The position numbers and the translations under genes were made by a program. A model generated the notes under the pieces. The model saw nothing but the letters and a program-made list of their open reading frames with translations, did not search any database and was not told the DNA's origin. DNA of 64,000 nt from Alloyangia pacifica (lineage in GTDB: Bacteria; Pseudomonadota; Alphaproteobacteria; Rhodobacterales; Rhodobacteraceae), in NCBI RefSeq assembly GCF_003111685.1, contig NZ_CP022190.1, positions 768,001 to 832,000 on the forward strand, written 5' to 3'. How positions within the stretch are numbered: the first letter of the stretch is position 1; each line of letters begins with the position of its first letter. This document shows positions 52,095 to 60,997 of the stretch, one piece after another.

Positions 52095-53423
52095 CTACTC
52101 GCCTTGCCGCTGGGGGCGTCGCGGTTGCGCGGCGCCAGTGACCCCCTCCCAGAAGGCATCGGCGCGCTTTTCGAAGGTGGCCGCCTCGCGCGCGTCGCTC
52201 TGGTAGAACGCGCCGCGGTGGATGCCGGGGGCATAGACCTGTTCAACCCAACCGCGCGGGTCGTCGTGCGGGAAGAGATAGCCGACATGGCCGAGCTTCT
52301 CGGCGCCCTTGTAGTGCGCGTCGCGCAGGTGCAGCGGCACCGGGGCGGGCGGCTGGCTGGTGACATGGCCGAGCGCCGCGCCGATGCCTCGGGTGACCGA
52401 TCCCGACTTCGGCGCCCGCGCCACGTGCAGCGCCGCATGGGCGAGGATAATCTGGCTTTCCGGGTAGCCGATCTTCTCGACCGCCTGTGAGGCGGCGACG
52501 GCGGTCTGCAGGGCAGTGTTGTCGGCCAGCCCCACATCCTCGGAGGCGTGGATCATGATGCGCCGCGCGATATAGCGCGGGTCTTCGCCAGCGTGGATCA
52601 GCCGGGCGAGCCAGTAGAGCGTCGCGTCCGGATCCGAACCGCGCATCGACTTCACGAAGGCCGAGACAACGTCGTAATGCTGGTCCCCGGAGCGGTCGTG
52701 GTTGATCGCCGCCGAGGCATAGGCTTCTTCGAGCATCGCCTCGGTGATGGCGATCGCGTTGCCGTCCTGTCCGACGCCATGGCCGATGGCAAGGCTTTCC
52801 AGCGTGGTCAGCGCGCGGCGCGCGTCGCCGCCCGAGCGGCCGGCGATCAGCCGGACCTGCTCGGGGGTCATGGTCACCTCGAGACCCTGTGCCGCCAGAT
52901 GCGCGATGCCGCGGCGCACGACCACCTCCATGTCCTCGATGGTCATCGGCTCGAGCTTGAGGATGGTCGAGCGCGAGACCAGCGCGGGCGGCAGCGCGTG
53001 GTAGGGGTTGCCGGTGGTGGCGCCGACGAAATCGGCGGTGCCTTCCTCGCAGATCGACAAGAGGTCGTCGGCCTGCGTGGCCGAGAAGCGGTGCACCTCG
53101 TCGACGAAGATCAGCAGCGGGCGGATTCGGGCCTCGTCAGCGATCTTGCGCAACTCCTTGACGCCGTCGCGGGTGGCGTGCAGCGGGCGGAACTCCTTGC
53201 CCAGCATGTTGCCCACGGCGCGGGCAATGGTCGTCTTGCCGATGCCCGGCGGGCCGTAGAGGATGATGCTCCCCAGCGCCTTTGCGGCGATCCGCCGGCG
53301 CAGGATGGAGCCCGGGGCGGTGATCGCCTGCTGACCGATCACGTCGTCCAGCGTCTCGGGCCGCAGCGCTGCGGCGAGGGGCACGTGGCCCTTGAGGGGC
53401 GCGGCGTCGAAGAGATCGCTCAT
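52095..53423 (-). CDS. rarA: Replication-associated recombination protein A (RarA/MgsA AAA+ ATPase)
   Basis: This 442-residue AAA+ ATPase acts at stalled replication forks. It has Walker A YGPPGIGKTT, Walker B LIFVDEVHRF, sensor ATTGNPYHALPPAL, arginine finger region RSGGDARRAL, and the C-terminal MgsA domain (IHAGEDPRYIARRIMIHASEDVGLAD). The ATG at 53423 gives the usual MSDLFD start. It is divergent from the FAH-family gene. Confidence 0.95.
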   Translation of the reverse strand: MSDLFDAAPLKGHVPLAAALRPETLDDVIGQQAITAPGSILRRRIAAKALGSIILYGPPGIGKTTIARAVGNMLGKEFRPLHATRDGVKELRKIADEARIRPLLIFVDEVHRFSATQADDLLSICEEGTADFVGATTGNPYHALPPALVSRSTILKLEPMTIEDMEVVVRRGIAHLAAQGLEVTMTPEQVRLIAGRSGGDARRALTTLESLAIGHGVGQDGNAIAITEAMLEEAYASAAINHDRSGDQHYDVVSAFVKSMRGSDPDATLYWLARLIHAGEDPRYIARRIMIHASEDVGLADNTALQTAVAASQAVEKIGYPESQIILAHAALHVARAPKSGSVTRGIGAALGHVTSQPPAPVPLHLRDAHYKGAEKLGHVGYLFPHDDPRGWVEQVYAPGIHRGAFYQSDAREAATFEKRADAFWEGVTGAAQPRRPQRQGE

Positions 53424-53622
53424 GAGGGGGCCTGTGGTTTTGGCGTTGCCCAATGCGCTAGCAGATCGCAGGGGGGCGGGCAAATCCCTGACGGCAAGCG
53501 CGCTGATCGGTACATCAATCTTTCTTCTACCGGCTGGTCACGGCCGCAGGGCCTGCTAGACATTTCCGCAACTTGACCGCCTGCCGAGGGTGCAGCGGCA
53601 AGACCACAGGTAGGAGCCCCGC

Positions 53623-54312
53623 ATGAGTGAGTACGTCTTTCCCCCGCAGCCCCAGCCCTCGGTTGCCGTCGCCGGCAGCGAGGCCCGCTTCCCGCTGCGC
53701 CGCATCTTCTGCGTCGGTCGCAACTATGCCGAGCACGCGCGTGAGATGGGCCACGATCCCGACCGCGAGCCACCGTTCTTTTTCGACAAGCCGATCGACA
53801 CCATCGCCGAGGAAGGCGATGCGATCCCGTACCCGCCCGCAACCGCCGAACTGCACCACGAGGGCGAACTGGTGGTGGCGCTCGGCAAGGGCGGTGTCGA
53901 TATTCCCGAGGATGCGGCGCTGGACTGTGTGTGGGGCTATGCTGCCGGGATCGACCTGACGCGCCGCGACGTGCAGGCCGAGGCCAAGAAGAAGGGTCGT
54001 CCCTGGACCATGGCGAAGGGCTTCGACTACTCGGCGGTCTGCGGCCCGGTGCATCCTGTGGCCGAAACGGGTCATCTCGACAAGGGCAGTCTGCGGCTTA
54101 GCGTGAACGGCGAGCAGCGGCAGAACGGCGATCTTGCGGATATGATCTGGTCGGTGCCCGAGGTGATTTCCTACCTGTCCGGGCTGGTCGAGCTGAAGGC
54201 CGGCGATTTGATCTACACCGGCACGCCCGCCGGGGTCAGTGCGCTGGAGCGCGGTGACACCTGTCTGGTCGAGATCGACGGCCTCGCGCCGCTGAGCATC
54301 AGCATCGGCTGA
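53623..54312 (+). CDS. Fumarylacetoacetate hydrolase-family protein
   Basis: This 229-residue cytoplasmic enzyme has the FAH fold, with CVGRNYAEHAREMG, the metal-binding HHEGELVVALGKG, GIDLTRRDVQ, AKGFDYSAVCGP and YTGTPAGVSALERGD. Short FAH proteins of this type include fumarylpyruvate and acylpyruvate hydrolases and oxaloacetate decarboxylases; the exact substrate cannot be read from the sequence. TAGGAG precedes the ATG. A strong terminator follows. Confidence 0.88.
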   Translation: MSEYVFPPQPQPSVAVAGSEARFPLRRIFCVGRNYAEHAREMGHDPDREPPFFFDKPIDTIAEEGDAIPYPPATAELHHEGELVVALGKGGVDIPEDAALDCVWGYAAGIDLTRRDVQAEAKKKGRPWTMAKGFDYSAVCGPVHPVAETGHLDKGSLRLSVNGEQRQNGDLADMIWSVPEVISYLSGLVELKAGDLIYTGTPAGVSALERGDTCLVEIDGLAPLSISIG

Positions 54313-54325
54313 GCCGGACGTGCAG

Positions 54326-54359
54326 AGGCGCGGCTCACGGCCGCGCCTTTGTCGTTTTT
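54326..54359 (+). terminator. Intrinsic terminator after the FAH-family gene
   Basis: AGGCGCGGC and GCCGCGCCT form a perfect 9-base stem with a TCACG loop, followed by TTTGTCGTTTTT. It lies 14 bases after the stop codon and 34 bases from the 3' end of the convergent lldD gene. Confidence 0.85.
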
Positions 54360-54392
54360 GGACTTTTTCTTTTCAGCACAAGGACTTCGGAA

Positions 54393-55559
54393 TCACTCTT
54401 CCCAGTCGCCGGAAAACCCCTTGGGGATCATCAGGATATCGCGGTCCACCGTGTTGATGTCGGTGCGCCCGCAGAGCGCCATCGACACGTCGAGCTCCTT
54501 GTGGATCACCTCGAGCGCGCGGGTCACGCCCGCCTCGCCCATGGCACCGAGGCCGTAGATGTAGGCGCGGCCGATCCAGCAGCCCTTCGCGCCCATGGCA
54601 ATGGCCTTCAGCACGTCCTGGCCCGAGCGCACGCCGCTGTCGAGATGGACCTCGATCTTGTCGCCCACCGCGTCCATGATCGGCGCCAGCGCGCGGATCG
54701 AGCTCAGCGCGCCGTCGAGCTGCCGTCCGCCGTGGTTCGACACAACGATGGCATCGGCGCCGACGTTGCAGGCCTCCAAAGCGTCGCGCGGGTCGATGAT
54801 GCCCTTGATGATCAGCGGGCCGTCCCACATCTTGCGGAACTCGCGGATGCGGTCCCAGTCGAGCGCCTGGTCGAAGCTCTGCGCGGTCCATGTGGTCAGC
54901 GAGGAGGGATCCGTGACGCCCTTGGCATGGCCGACGATATTGCCGAAGAACCGCCGCTTTGTCTGCAGCATCTCGAGGCCCCACGGCACTTTGGTCATCA
55001 TGTTGGCGACCGATGTCGGGGTCAGCTTGGGCGGGGCCGAAAGGCCGTTCTTCAGGTCCTTGTGACGCTGGCCGAGCATCTGCAAATCGACCGTGATCAC
55101 CGCCGCCGAGCACTTGGCGTCCTTGGCCCGGTCGAAGAGCCGCTTCATGTAGTCGTCGTCCTTGAGCGTGTAGACCTGCATCCAGAACGGTTTCGAGGTG
55201 TTCTCGGCCACATCCTCGATCGAGCAGATCGACATGGTTGACAGGCAATAAGGCACGCCGAACTTCTCGGCCGCCTTTGCCGCCTTGATCTCGCCGTCGG
55301 CGTTCTGCATCCCGGTCATGCCCACCGGCGCGAGCGCCACCGGCATCGCCACGTCCTGGCCGATCATCTGCGTCGTGGTGCTGCGCCCGGTCATGTCGAT
55401 GGCAACGCGCTGGCGCAGGTAGAGCTTGTCGAAATCCGAGCTGTTCTCGCGGAAGGTCTGCTCGGTCCAGCTGCCCGACTCGCAGTAGTCGTAGAACATC
55501 TTCGGCACCCGGCGCCTGTAGAGGCGCTTGAGGTCTTCGATCTCGGTGATCACGGGCAT
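54393..55559 (-). CDS. lldD: FMN-dependent L-lactate dehydrogenase / alpha-hydroxy acid dehydrogenase
   Basis: This 388-residue flavoprotein oxidises L-lactate or a related 2-hydroxy acid to the 2-keto acid and passes electrons to the respiratory chain. Typical motifs are VPKMFYDYCESGSWTE, PVALAPVGMTGM, and IVVSNHGGRQLDGALSS with the catalytic His, followed by LDSGVRSGQDVLKA. The start at 55559 gives the usual MPVITEIEDLKRLYRRR N-terminus, with AAGGAGGA about 11 bases upstream. It is divergent from the ZIP transporter gene. Confidence 0.9.
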   Translation of the reverse strand: MPVITEIEDLKRLYRRRVPKMFYDYCESGSWTEQTFRENSSDFDKLYLRQRVAIDMTGRSTTTQMIGQDVAMPVALAPVGMTGMQNADGEIKAAKAAEKFGVPYCLSTMSICSIEDVAENTSKPFWMQVYTLKDDDYMKRLFDRAKDAKCSAAVITVDLQMLGQRHKDLKNGLSAPPKLTPTSVANMMTKVPWGLEMLQTKRRFFGNIVGHAKGVTDPSSLTTWTAQSFDQALDWDRIREFRKMWDGPLIIKGIIDPRDALEACNVGADAIVVSNHGGRQLDGALSSIRALAPIMDAVGDKIEVHLDSGVRSGQDVLKAIAMGAKGCWIGRAYIYGLGAMGEAGVTRALEVIHKELDVSMALCGRTDINTVDRDILMIPKGFSGDWEE

Positions 55560-55683
55560 GGGCCGGAGTTCCTCCTTGGACTGGTCAGGTTTCCTTACCG
55601 CTTCCGGGGTGTTCGCGCAATAACCCGCGCTTGAATCTCGTCTGCCCAGACAGTCTAGTGCGCGCGAGCAGTTCGGAGGTACC

Positions 55684-56457
55684 ATGCAGGACATTCTCTG
55701 GGGCGTCGGCGGCGGCATGATCGCGGCGCTGGCGACCACGGTCGGCGCGATCCCGGCGCTGATCGGCCGCAAGATGACCCAGGCGACCTCGGACATGATG
55801 CTGGGCTTCGCCGCGGGGGTGATGCTCTCGGCTTCGTATTTTTCGCTGATCATTCCGGGCATCGAGGTGGGGCAGGAGCAGACCGGCTCGGTCTGGATCG
55901 CCGCCGCCATTGCCGCCTTCGGCATCGCTTTTGGCTCGGGCTTCGTCGCCTGGCTCAACCACGCGATCCCGCACGAGCACTTCAAGACCGGCCCGGAGGG
56001 CGGGGCGGATCAGGCGACTTTTGCACGGATCTGGCTCTTCGTGCTGGCGATCTCGATCCACAACTTTCCCGAGGGGCTCTCGATCGGCGTCGCCTACGGG
56101 CTGGATCGGGCCAACGGGCTGTCGGTGATGACCGGCATCTCGTTGCAGGACATGCCCGAGGGGCTGGCCGTCGCCGTCGCGCTGGTGGGTCTCGGCTACT
56201 CGCGGGGGCGGGCGCTCTTCTACACCGCGCTGACCGGCATGGTGGAGCCGGTCGGGGCGTTGCTGGGGGTGGTCGCGGTGTCGGTCAGCTCGGTGCTGCT
56301 GCCCTGGGGGCTGACCTTTGCCGCCGGCGCGATGCTCTACATCATCAGCCACGAGATCGTTCCCGAGACGCATCGCAATGGCCATCAGAAGCGCGCGACG
56401 ACGGGGCTGATCTTTGGGCTCATCCTGATGATGTTCCTCGACGTGACGCTGGGGTGA
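55684..56457 (+). CDS. ZIP-family metal transporter
   Basis: This 257-residue membrane protein of the ZIP family imports zinc or another divalent metal. It has about eight helices and the paired metal motifs SIHNFPEGLSIGV (helix 4) and LQDMPEGLAVAVAL (helix 5), and resembles ZupT/GufA-type carriers. It is divergent from lldD with a 124-base gap. No Zur box was recognised there. Confidence 0.9.
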   Translation: MQDILWGVGGGMIAALATTVGAIPALIGRKMTQATSDMMLGFAAGVMLSASYFSLIIPGIEVGQEQTGSVWIAAAIAAFGIAFGSGFVAWLNHAIPHEHFKTGPEGGADQATFARIWLFVLAISIHNFPEGLSIGVAYGLDRANGLSVMTGISLQDMPEGLAVAVALVGLGYSRGRALFYTALTGMVEPVGALLGVVAVSVSSVLLPWGLTFAAGAMLYIISHEIVPETHRNGHQKRATTGLIFGLILMMFLDVTLG

Positions 56458-56558
56458 CTGGCCCGGCGCTCGCTCTTCCGTGAGAGCGCGCGCCGTGCCA
56501 CTGGACCTCGCGGGCCGGCGGGAATAGGGTCCGCGCAACTTTCGCAGGAGACACGACG

Positions 56559-57422
56559 ATGGCAACGGGCAAGAACATCCGCACCTATTTCCAGGGCACC
56601 TGGCACGACGGCGACGTGATGATCATGCGCGGTGCCGACCACGCGGCCTGGCTCGGCAGCTCGGTCTTCGACGGCGCGCGCTACGTGAACGGCATCGCGC
56701 CCGACCTTTACGCCCATTGCGCCCGGGTGAACCGTTCGGCCACATCGCTGATGCTGACGCCCTTCATATCCACCGAGGAGATGGTTCAGATCGTCTGGGA
56801 AGGGCTCGCCGCCTATCCCAAGGAGGCGGCCATCTACATCCGCCCGATGTACTGGGCGACGCAGGGCGACGCCACAGCCATCGTGCCGGGTGAGGAGGGA
56901 ACCGCCTTTGCCATCTCGCTCGAGGAAATCCCCATGGCGCCCGAGGGCGCGGCGACCCACCTCGGACGCACCAAGTTCCGCCGCCCGGTGCTCGAGAGCT
57001 CGGTCTGTAACGCAAAGGCGGGCTGCCTCTATCCCAACAACGCCCGCATGCTGCGTGACGTGCGCGCGCGCGGCTTCGGCAACGCGCTGGTGGCCGACGC
57101 GCTCGGCAATGTGGCCGAGAGCGCCACGGCAAATGTCTTCATGGTCAAGGACGGCGTGGTCTTCACGCCCGTCGCCAACGGCACGTTCCTGTCGGGCATC
57201 ACCCGCGCGCGCCACATCAAGAACATGCGCGCCGATGGCATGGAAGTGCGTGAGGCCGTGCTGTCCTTCGAGGATTTCGAGGGCGCCGACGAGGTCTTCT
57301 TGTCGGGCAACCTTCAGAAGGTGACGCCGGTCTCGGGCTTCGAGGACACCAGCTACCAAATCGGTCCCGTGACGCGTCGCGTGCGCGAACTCTACTGGGA
57401 CTGGGCGCTGACCGAAGGCTGA
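56559..57422 (+). CDS. ilvE: Branched-chain amino acid aminotransferase
   Basis: This 287-residue class IV PLP aminotransferase has Lys153 in SSVCNAKAGCLYPNN as the cofactor lysine. NVAESATANVFMVKDG and NGTFLSGITRARHI are typical of IlvE. It transfers amino groups to or from leucine, isoleucine and valine. AGGAGACACGACG precedes the ATG. The next gene starts 3 bases after its stop. D-amino acid transaminase activity is a less likely alternative. Confidence 0.88.
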   Translation: MATGKNIRTYFQGTWHDGDVMIMRGADHAAWLGSSVFDGARYVNGIAPDLYAHCARVNRSATSLMLTPFISTEEMVQIVWEGLAAYPKEAAIYIRPMYWATQGDATAIVPGEEGTAFAISLEEIPMAPEGAATHLGRTKFRRPVLESSVCNAKAGCLYPNNARMLRDVRARGFGNALVADALGNVAESATANVFMVKDGVVFTPVANGTFLSGITRARHIKNMRADGMEVREAVLSFEDFEGADEVFLSGNLQKVTPVSGFEDTSYQIGPVTRRVRELYWDWALTEG

Positions 57423-57425
57423 GCC

Positions 57426-58637
57426 TTGCGCCGCGAGCCACCGCTTCGCGCGACACGCACCGACGCGCCGCAGCGGCCCGTGCTGCGGGCCGAGCGGCAT
57501 TTTGACCCGGCGGTTGGCAAGCGCGCGCCGCGCGTCGAGACTGGCAAGGGGCGGGCCGCGGACCACATCGCCGCGCCGCGCAGGCCCCGGCGGCGGCTGG
57601 CGCGGGCCATCCGCGCCCTGCCGCTGCTGCTGAGCCTCGCGCTCGGGATCTGGGCGCTGACCACCAACCCCTTTGCGCACCCTTTCCTTTCGGCCAGCGA
57701 GGCCGAGGTGCGCCGCGCGCTCGACATGGCGCTGGCGCAGACGCTGACGCCGGATCGGCTCGCGCAGGAGATCGGCGCCGCGCTGGAGGCAGAGGATCTC
57801 GACCGCATCGACATGCTGCTGCCGGTGGCGGCGCGGGTCGGCGTCTCGCCCGATGTGGAGCAGGCCGAACTGATCGCCGCGCTGCGCGAGGAAAAGGACA
57901 GCGTCTGGGGCAAGGTCGAGGCCTGCGGCATCTGCGCTGCCGACATCGCCAATTGCCCGTCGCTGCAGATGCTGGCCTATTGCGGCATCCCGCTGGAGCT
58001 GACCCCGATCGGGGATCTCAACGCGCTGCGCCGCGCCGGGGGCGACTATTTCAGCGGCGCCGATGTGGACGAGGTCGAGGTGACGCTTGCCGCGGTCGGC
58101 CTCGCCGCAACCGGCACGCTGGCGCTGACGGGGGGCACCTCGGCCACGGTGAAGGCCGGGGCCACGGCGCTGCGCATGGGCCGGAGGCTGCGCACGCTGA
58201 CGCCCTCCTTCCTCGACGAGTTGGCGCGGCTGGCCGATCCCGCGATGCTGCGGCGGCTGGTCTCGGGCGCCGGGGAGGCCGCCGACACCGCGCGGCTGGC
58301 GCGGGCCGAGACGGTGGCGGGCGACGTGAGCCGGGTGGTGCGCAACAGCTCGATGACCGACGGTGTGCTGCTCCTGCGCCACGTCGACAGCGCCGAGGAT
58401 GCGGCGCGGCTGGCGCGGGTGTCGGACGTCGCGGGTTCGGAAACGCGCGGGGTGATGGAGGTGCTGGGCAAGTCGCGGACCTTCCGCACGCTGGTGCGGC
58501 TCTCGGACCATGCCTTTGCCGCGGCGGCGCTGCTCTGGCTGGCCTTTGCGCAGGCGCTGACGGCGCTTGGCGGCTGGCTTGGCGCGCGGATGCTGCGGCC
58601 GGCGGCGCGCGGCGTGGCAGCGCATCTCGAGCGCTGA
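57426..58637 (+). CDS. Membrane protein of unknown function with Cys-rich segment
   Basis: This 403-residue protein starts at a TTG with GAAGG before it, within the stop region of the aminotransferase gene. It has a long basic, Arg/Pro-rich N-terminus, one membrane segment near residues 61-80, and a periplasmic-looking region with four cysteines (ACGICAADIANCPSLQMLAYC). An Ala-rich helical middle follows, with a second membrane segment near 367-390. No known family is recognised. The basic N-terminus suggests a cytoplasmic start. Confidence 0.75.
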   Translation: MRREPPLRATRTDAPQRPVLRAERHFDPAVGKRAPRVETGKGRAADHIAAPRRPRRRLARAIRALPLLLSLALGIWALTTNPFAHPFLSASEAEVRRALDMALAQTLTPDRLAQEIGAALEAEDLDRIDMLLPVAARVGVSPDVEQAELIAALREEKDSVWGKVEACGICAADIANCPSLQMLAYCGIPLELTPIGDLNALRRAGGDYFSGADVDEVEVTLAAVGLAATGTLALTGGTSATVKAGATALRMGRRLRTLTPSFLDELARLADPAMLRRLVSGAGEAADTARLARAETVAGDVSRVVRNSSMTDGVLLLRHVDSAEDAARLARVSDVAGSETRGVMEVLGKSRTFRTLVRLSDHAFAAAALLWLAFAQALTALGGWLGARMLRPAARGVAAHLER

Positions 58638-58710
58638 ATTCCGACGGTTCCAAAAGGGCGTTGCCTGCATCCTGCCCCTGCGCCATGATCGCCACGAAGG
58701 AGACCAAGGG

Positions 58711-59166
58711 ATGCGCAAGTTTCTCGTCGTGCTGGATGACAGCCGCGAATGCCTCAACGCCATGCGGTTCGCCGCCATGCGGGCGGCCAAGACCGGAGGA
58801 GGGGTGGCGATCCTGTCGGTGATCGCGCCAGATGAATTCAACCATTGGATCGGGGTCGGCGACATCATGCGCGAAGAGGCCCGCGAGCGGATCGAGGCGC
58901 ACTACGAGGTCTTTGCCAAGTGGATGCGCGACCGGCAGGGAGTCGATCCCGAGCTGGTGATCCGCGAGGGCGACCCGGTGACCGAGATCCTCGGGCAGGT
59001 CAATGACGACCCCTCCATCGGCGTCCTGGTGCTGGGCGCGGCCGCCGACAAGAAGGGGCCGGGGCCGCTGGTCAGCTCGATGACCCGCAGTTCTGGCAGC
59101 CTGCCGATCCCGCTGACTATCGTGCCCGGAGACATGTCCAAGGAGCGCCTCGAGGCGATCACCTGA
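58711..59166 (+). CDS. Universal stress protein family
   Basis: This 151-residue UspA-domain protein starts MRKFLVVLDDSRE and has a later GVLVLGAAADKKGPG segment with a phosphate-loop-like pattern near the end (GPLVSSMTRSSGSLPIPLTIVPG). Such proteins bind ATP or act in stress adaptation; the role is not defined. GAAGGAGACCAAGG precedes the ATG. It stands between the membrane protein gene and nfu. Confidence 0.88.
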   Translation: MRKFLVVLDDSRECLNAMRFAAMRAAKTGGGVAILSVIAPDEFNHWIGVGDIMREEARERIEAHYEVFAKWMRDRQGVDPELVIREGDPVTEILGQVNDDPSIGVLVLGAAADKKGPGPLVSSMTRSSGSLPIPLTIVPGDMSKERLEAIT

Positions 59167-59196
59167 GGGCAGGGGCTCGGCGGCGCCTGGGGCCAA

Positions 59197-59213
59197 TTTA
59201 GAACCATTCCAAA
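59197..59213 (+). promoter_or_regulatory. Irr-type iron control element (ICE box) upstream of nfu
   Basis: TTTAGAACCATTCCAAA matches the alphaproteobacterial Irr box (TTTAGAA-N3-TTCTAAA) at all but one dyad position. It lies directly upstream of the -35 hexamer TTGACG of the nfu promoter, a position that suits activation or iron-dependent control. The match is seen; binding by Irr is inferred from the known ICE motif. Confidence 0.72.
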
Positions 59214-59215
59214 AC

Positions 59216-59244
59216 TTGACGTTCGGGCGGTGGGGGCGCATATA
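59216..59244 (+). promoter_or_regulatory. Promoter of nfu-tsaB-rimI
   Basis: TTGACG (59216-59221) and CATATA (59239-59244) are separated by 17 bases, a good sigma70-type promoter. It begins two bases after the Irr box and lies 31 bases before the nfu ATG. Confidence 0.6.
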
Positions 59245-59274
59245 GGTGTCAGCCCGGAGAAAGGTATCTCGCAG

Positions 59275-59835
59275 ATGTTCATCCAGACAGAATCCACCCC
59301 GAACCCCGCGACGCTGAAGTTCCTGCCGGGCCAGACCGTGCTCGACGCCGGCACCGCGGATTTCCCCAGCCCCGAGGGTGCCGAAACCTCGCCGCTCGCC
59401 AAGCGCCTTTTCGGCGTGAGCGGCGTCACCGGCGTGTTCTTCGGCAACGACTTCGTCACAGTGACGAAGGACGAGGCGGCTGACTGGGATCACGTAAAGC
59501 CCGCCGTTCTTGGCGCGATCATGGAGCACTTCCAGTCCGGCGAGCCGGTGATGGCAGGCGAGGCGCGGTCCTCGGGCCACAAGGAGTTCACAGGCGAGGA
59601 TGCCGAGATCGTCGGCCAGATCAAGGAACTGCTCGACAGCCGCGTGCGCCCGGCCGTGGCGCAGGATGGCGGCGACATCACCTTCCACGGTTTCGACCGC
59701 GGCGTGGTCTACCTGCACATGCAGGGCGCCTGCGCGGGCTGCCCGTCCTCGACGCTCACCCTGAAGATGGGCATCGAGAACCTGCTGCGCCACTACATTC
59801 CCGAGGTCACCGAGGTGCGCCCGGTCGCCGTCTGA
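59275..59835 (+). CDS. nfu: NifU family Fe-S cluster carrier (Nfu type)
   Basis: This 186-residue protein carries iron-sulfur clusters to target enzymes. It has an N-terminal Nfu domain (MFIQTESTPNPATLKFLPG) and a C-terminal NifU domain with the cluster motif GACAGCPSS (C-x2-C). The ATG at 59275 gives the family's usual start. It is the first gene of nfu-tsaB-rimI. An Irr box and promoter upstream tie it to iron status. Confidence 0.93.
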   Translation: MFIQTESTPNPATLKFLPGQTVLDAGTADFPSPEGAETSPLAKRLFGVSGVTGVFFGNDFVTVTKDEAADWDHVKPAVLGAIMEHFQSGEPVMAGEARSSGHKEFTGEDAEIVGQIKELLDSRVRPAVAQDGGDITFHGFDRGVVYLHMQGACAGCPSSTLTLKMGIENLLRHYIPEVTEVRPVAV

Positions 59836-59851
59836 GCGACCGGCTCTCTTG

Positions 59852-60415
59852 ATGAGTGATCTTTTGATCCTTGCCTTCGACACATCGGCCGCGCATTGCG
59901 CGGCCGCTTTGCTGCGTGGCGATGCGGTGCTTGCCGCCCGCGCCGAGGAGATGGGTCGGGGGCAGGCTGAACGCCTGATGCCATTGCTCGAGGAGTTGCT
60001 GGCCGAGGGCGGTGCCACCTGGGGCGATCTCGACCGCATCGCCGTGGGCATCGGGCCGGGCAATTTCACCGGCATCCGCATTTCCGTCTCGACCGCGCGC
60101 GGTCTGGCGCTGGGGCTGGGCAAGCCCGCGATGGGGATCAGCACCTTTGAGGCGATCCACCTCGATGCCCCTGACGCGCTGGCCGGCGTGCCCGCGCCGC
60201 GCGGGCAGATCTACGTGCAGCGCCATTGGGGGACGCCCGAACTGGCGCCCGCCGAGGGCACTGAGGCGGTGCTGCCGCCCAAGCCGCGCGAGCTGGCGAT
60301 CCGCATCGCCCGCGCCGCCGCGGTAAAGGAGCCGGGCCAGCGCCCTGCGCCGCTCTACATCCGCCCCGCCGACGCCGCGCCGTCGCGCGATGCGGCGCCG
60401 CGGCTTCTGGACTAA
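59852..60415 (+). CDS. tsaB: tRNA threonylcarbamoyladenosine biosynthesis protein TsaB
   Basis: This 187-residue member of the actin-like ATPase family partners with TsaD and TsaE in making t6A on tRNA. It has ILAFDTSAAHCAAALL at the N-terminus and the signature GIGPGNFTGIRISVSTARGLA. It starts 16 bases after nfu and ends 4 bases before rimI. TsaB and RimI side by side is a common bacterial arrangement. Confidence 0.93.
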   Translation: MSDLLILAFDTSAAHCAAALLRGDAVLAARAEEMGRGQAERLMPLLEELLAEGGATWGDLDRIAVGIGPGNFTGIRISVSTARGLALGLGKPAMGISTFEAIHLDAPDALAGVPAPRGQIYVQRHWGTPELAPAEGTEAVLPPKPRELAIRIARAAAVKEPGQRPAPLYIRPADAAPSRDAAPRLLD

Positions 60416-60419
60416 GCCG

Positions 60420-60839
60420 ATGCGCCTTTCGGCCGAAGAGCTCGCCGCGCTTTCGGCGCGCGCCTACATCCATATGAAGCCGTGGAACGCGCCTGCCTTC
60501 GCGGGCACGCTGGAGCAGCCCGCGTCGCTGCTGGTGAGCGAGCCGGGTGGCTTTGTTCTGGGCCTCGTGGTGCTGGACGAGGCAGAGATTCTCGCTTTGG
60601 CCACCGACCCATCGCTGCAGCGGCAGGGTGTCGGACGGCGGCTGCTGGAGGCTTTCGAGGCCGAGGCCAGCACGAGAGGGGCGAAAACGGTGTTCCTTGA
60701 GGTCGCAGCGGCCAATTCTCCCGCGCAGCGGTTCTATTCTGCATGCGGCTACACGCTGACCGGGAGGCGGAAAGGCTATTATCGTCATGCGGATGGCAGC
60801 CGTGACGACGCACTGCTCATGCGCCGGGCGCTGACCTGA
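60420..60839 (+). CDS. rimI: GNAT N-acetyltransferase, RimI-like
   Basis: This 139-residue acetyltransferase has the GNAT acetyl-CoA site LQRQGVGRRLLEAF and the following FLEVAAANSPAQRFYSACGY, typical of RimI, which acetylates ribosomal protein S18. It starts 4 bases after tsaB, so it is probably translated from the same message. Other protein or small-molecule targets remain possible. Confidence 0.85.
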   Translation: MRLSAEELAALSARAYIHMKPWNAPAFAGTLEQPASLLVSEPGGFVLGLVVLDEAEILALATDPSLQRQGVGRRLLEAFEAEASTRGAKTVFLEVAAANSPAQRFYSACGYTLTGRRKGYYRHADGSRDDALLMRRALT

Positions 60840-60889
60840 GGTTACAAGACACGATGCGCCAACCCTGTGCGCAGACTTGCAAAAACCTG

Positions 60890-60918
60890 TTGACCCTCCG
60901 GTAGGGCGCGGGATTAAT
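60890..60918 (+). promoter_or_regulatory. Promoter of the BMP-type nucleoside transporter operon
   Basis: TTGACC (60890-60895) and ATTAAT (60913-60918) are separated by 17 bases. It lies about 80 bases upstream of the binding-protein start, in the 158-base gap after rimI. No operator dyad was recognised beside it. Confidence 0.5.
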
Positions 60919-60997
60919 CGGGCATGATCTGCCACAGTGCAGTTCAATTCGCGGGACAGCTTAAAGACGCCCGCAATTCCAGACCCGGGAGCAAGAC

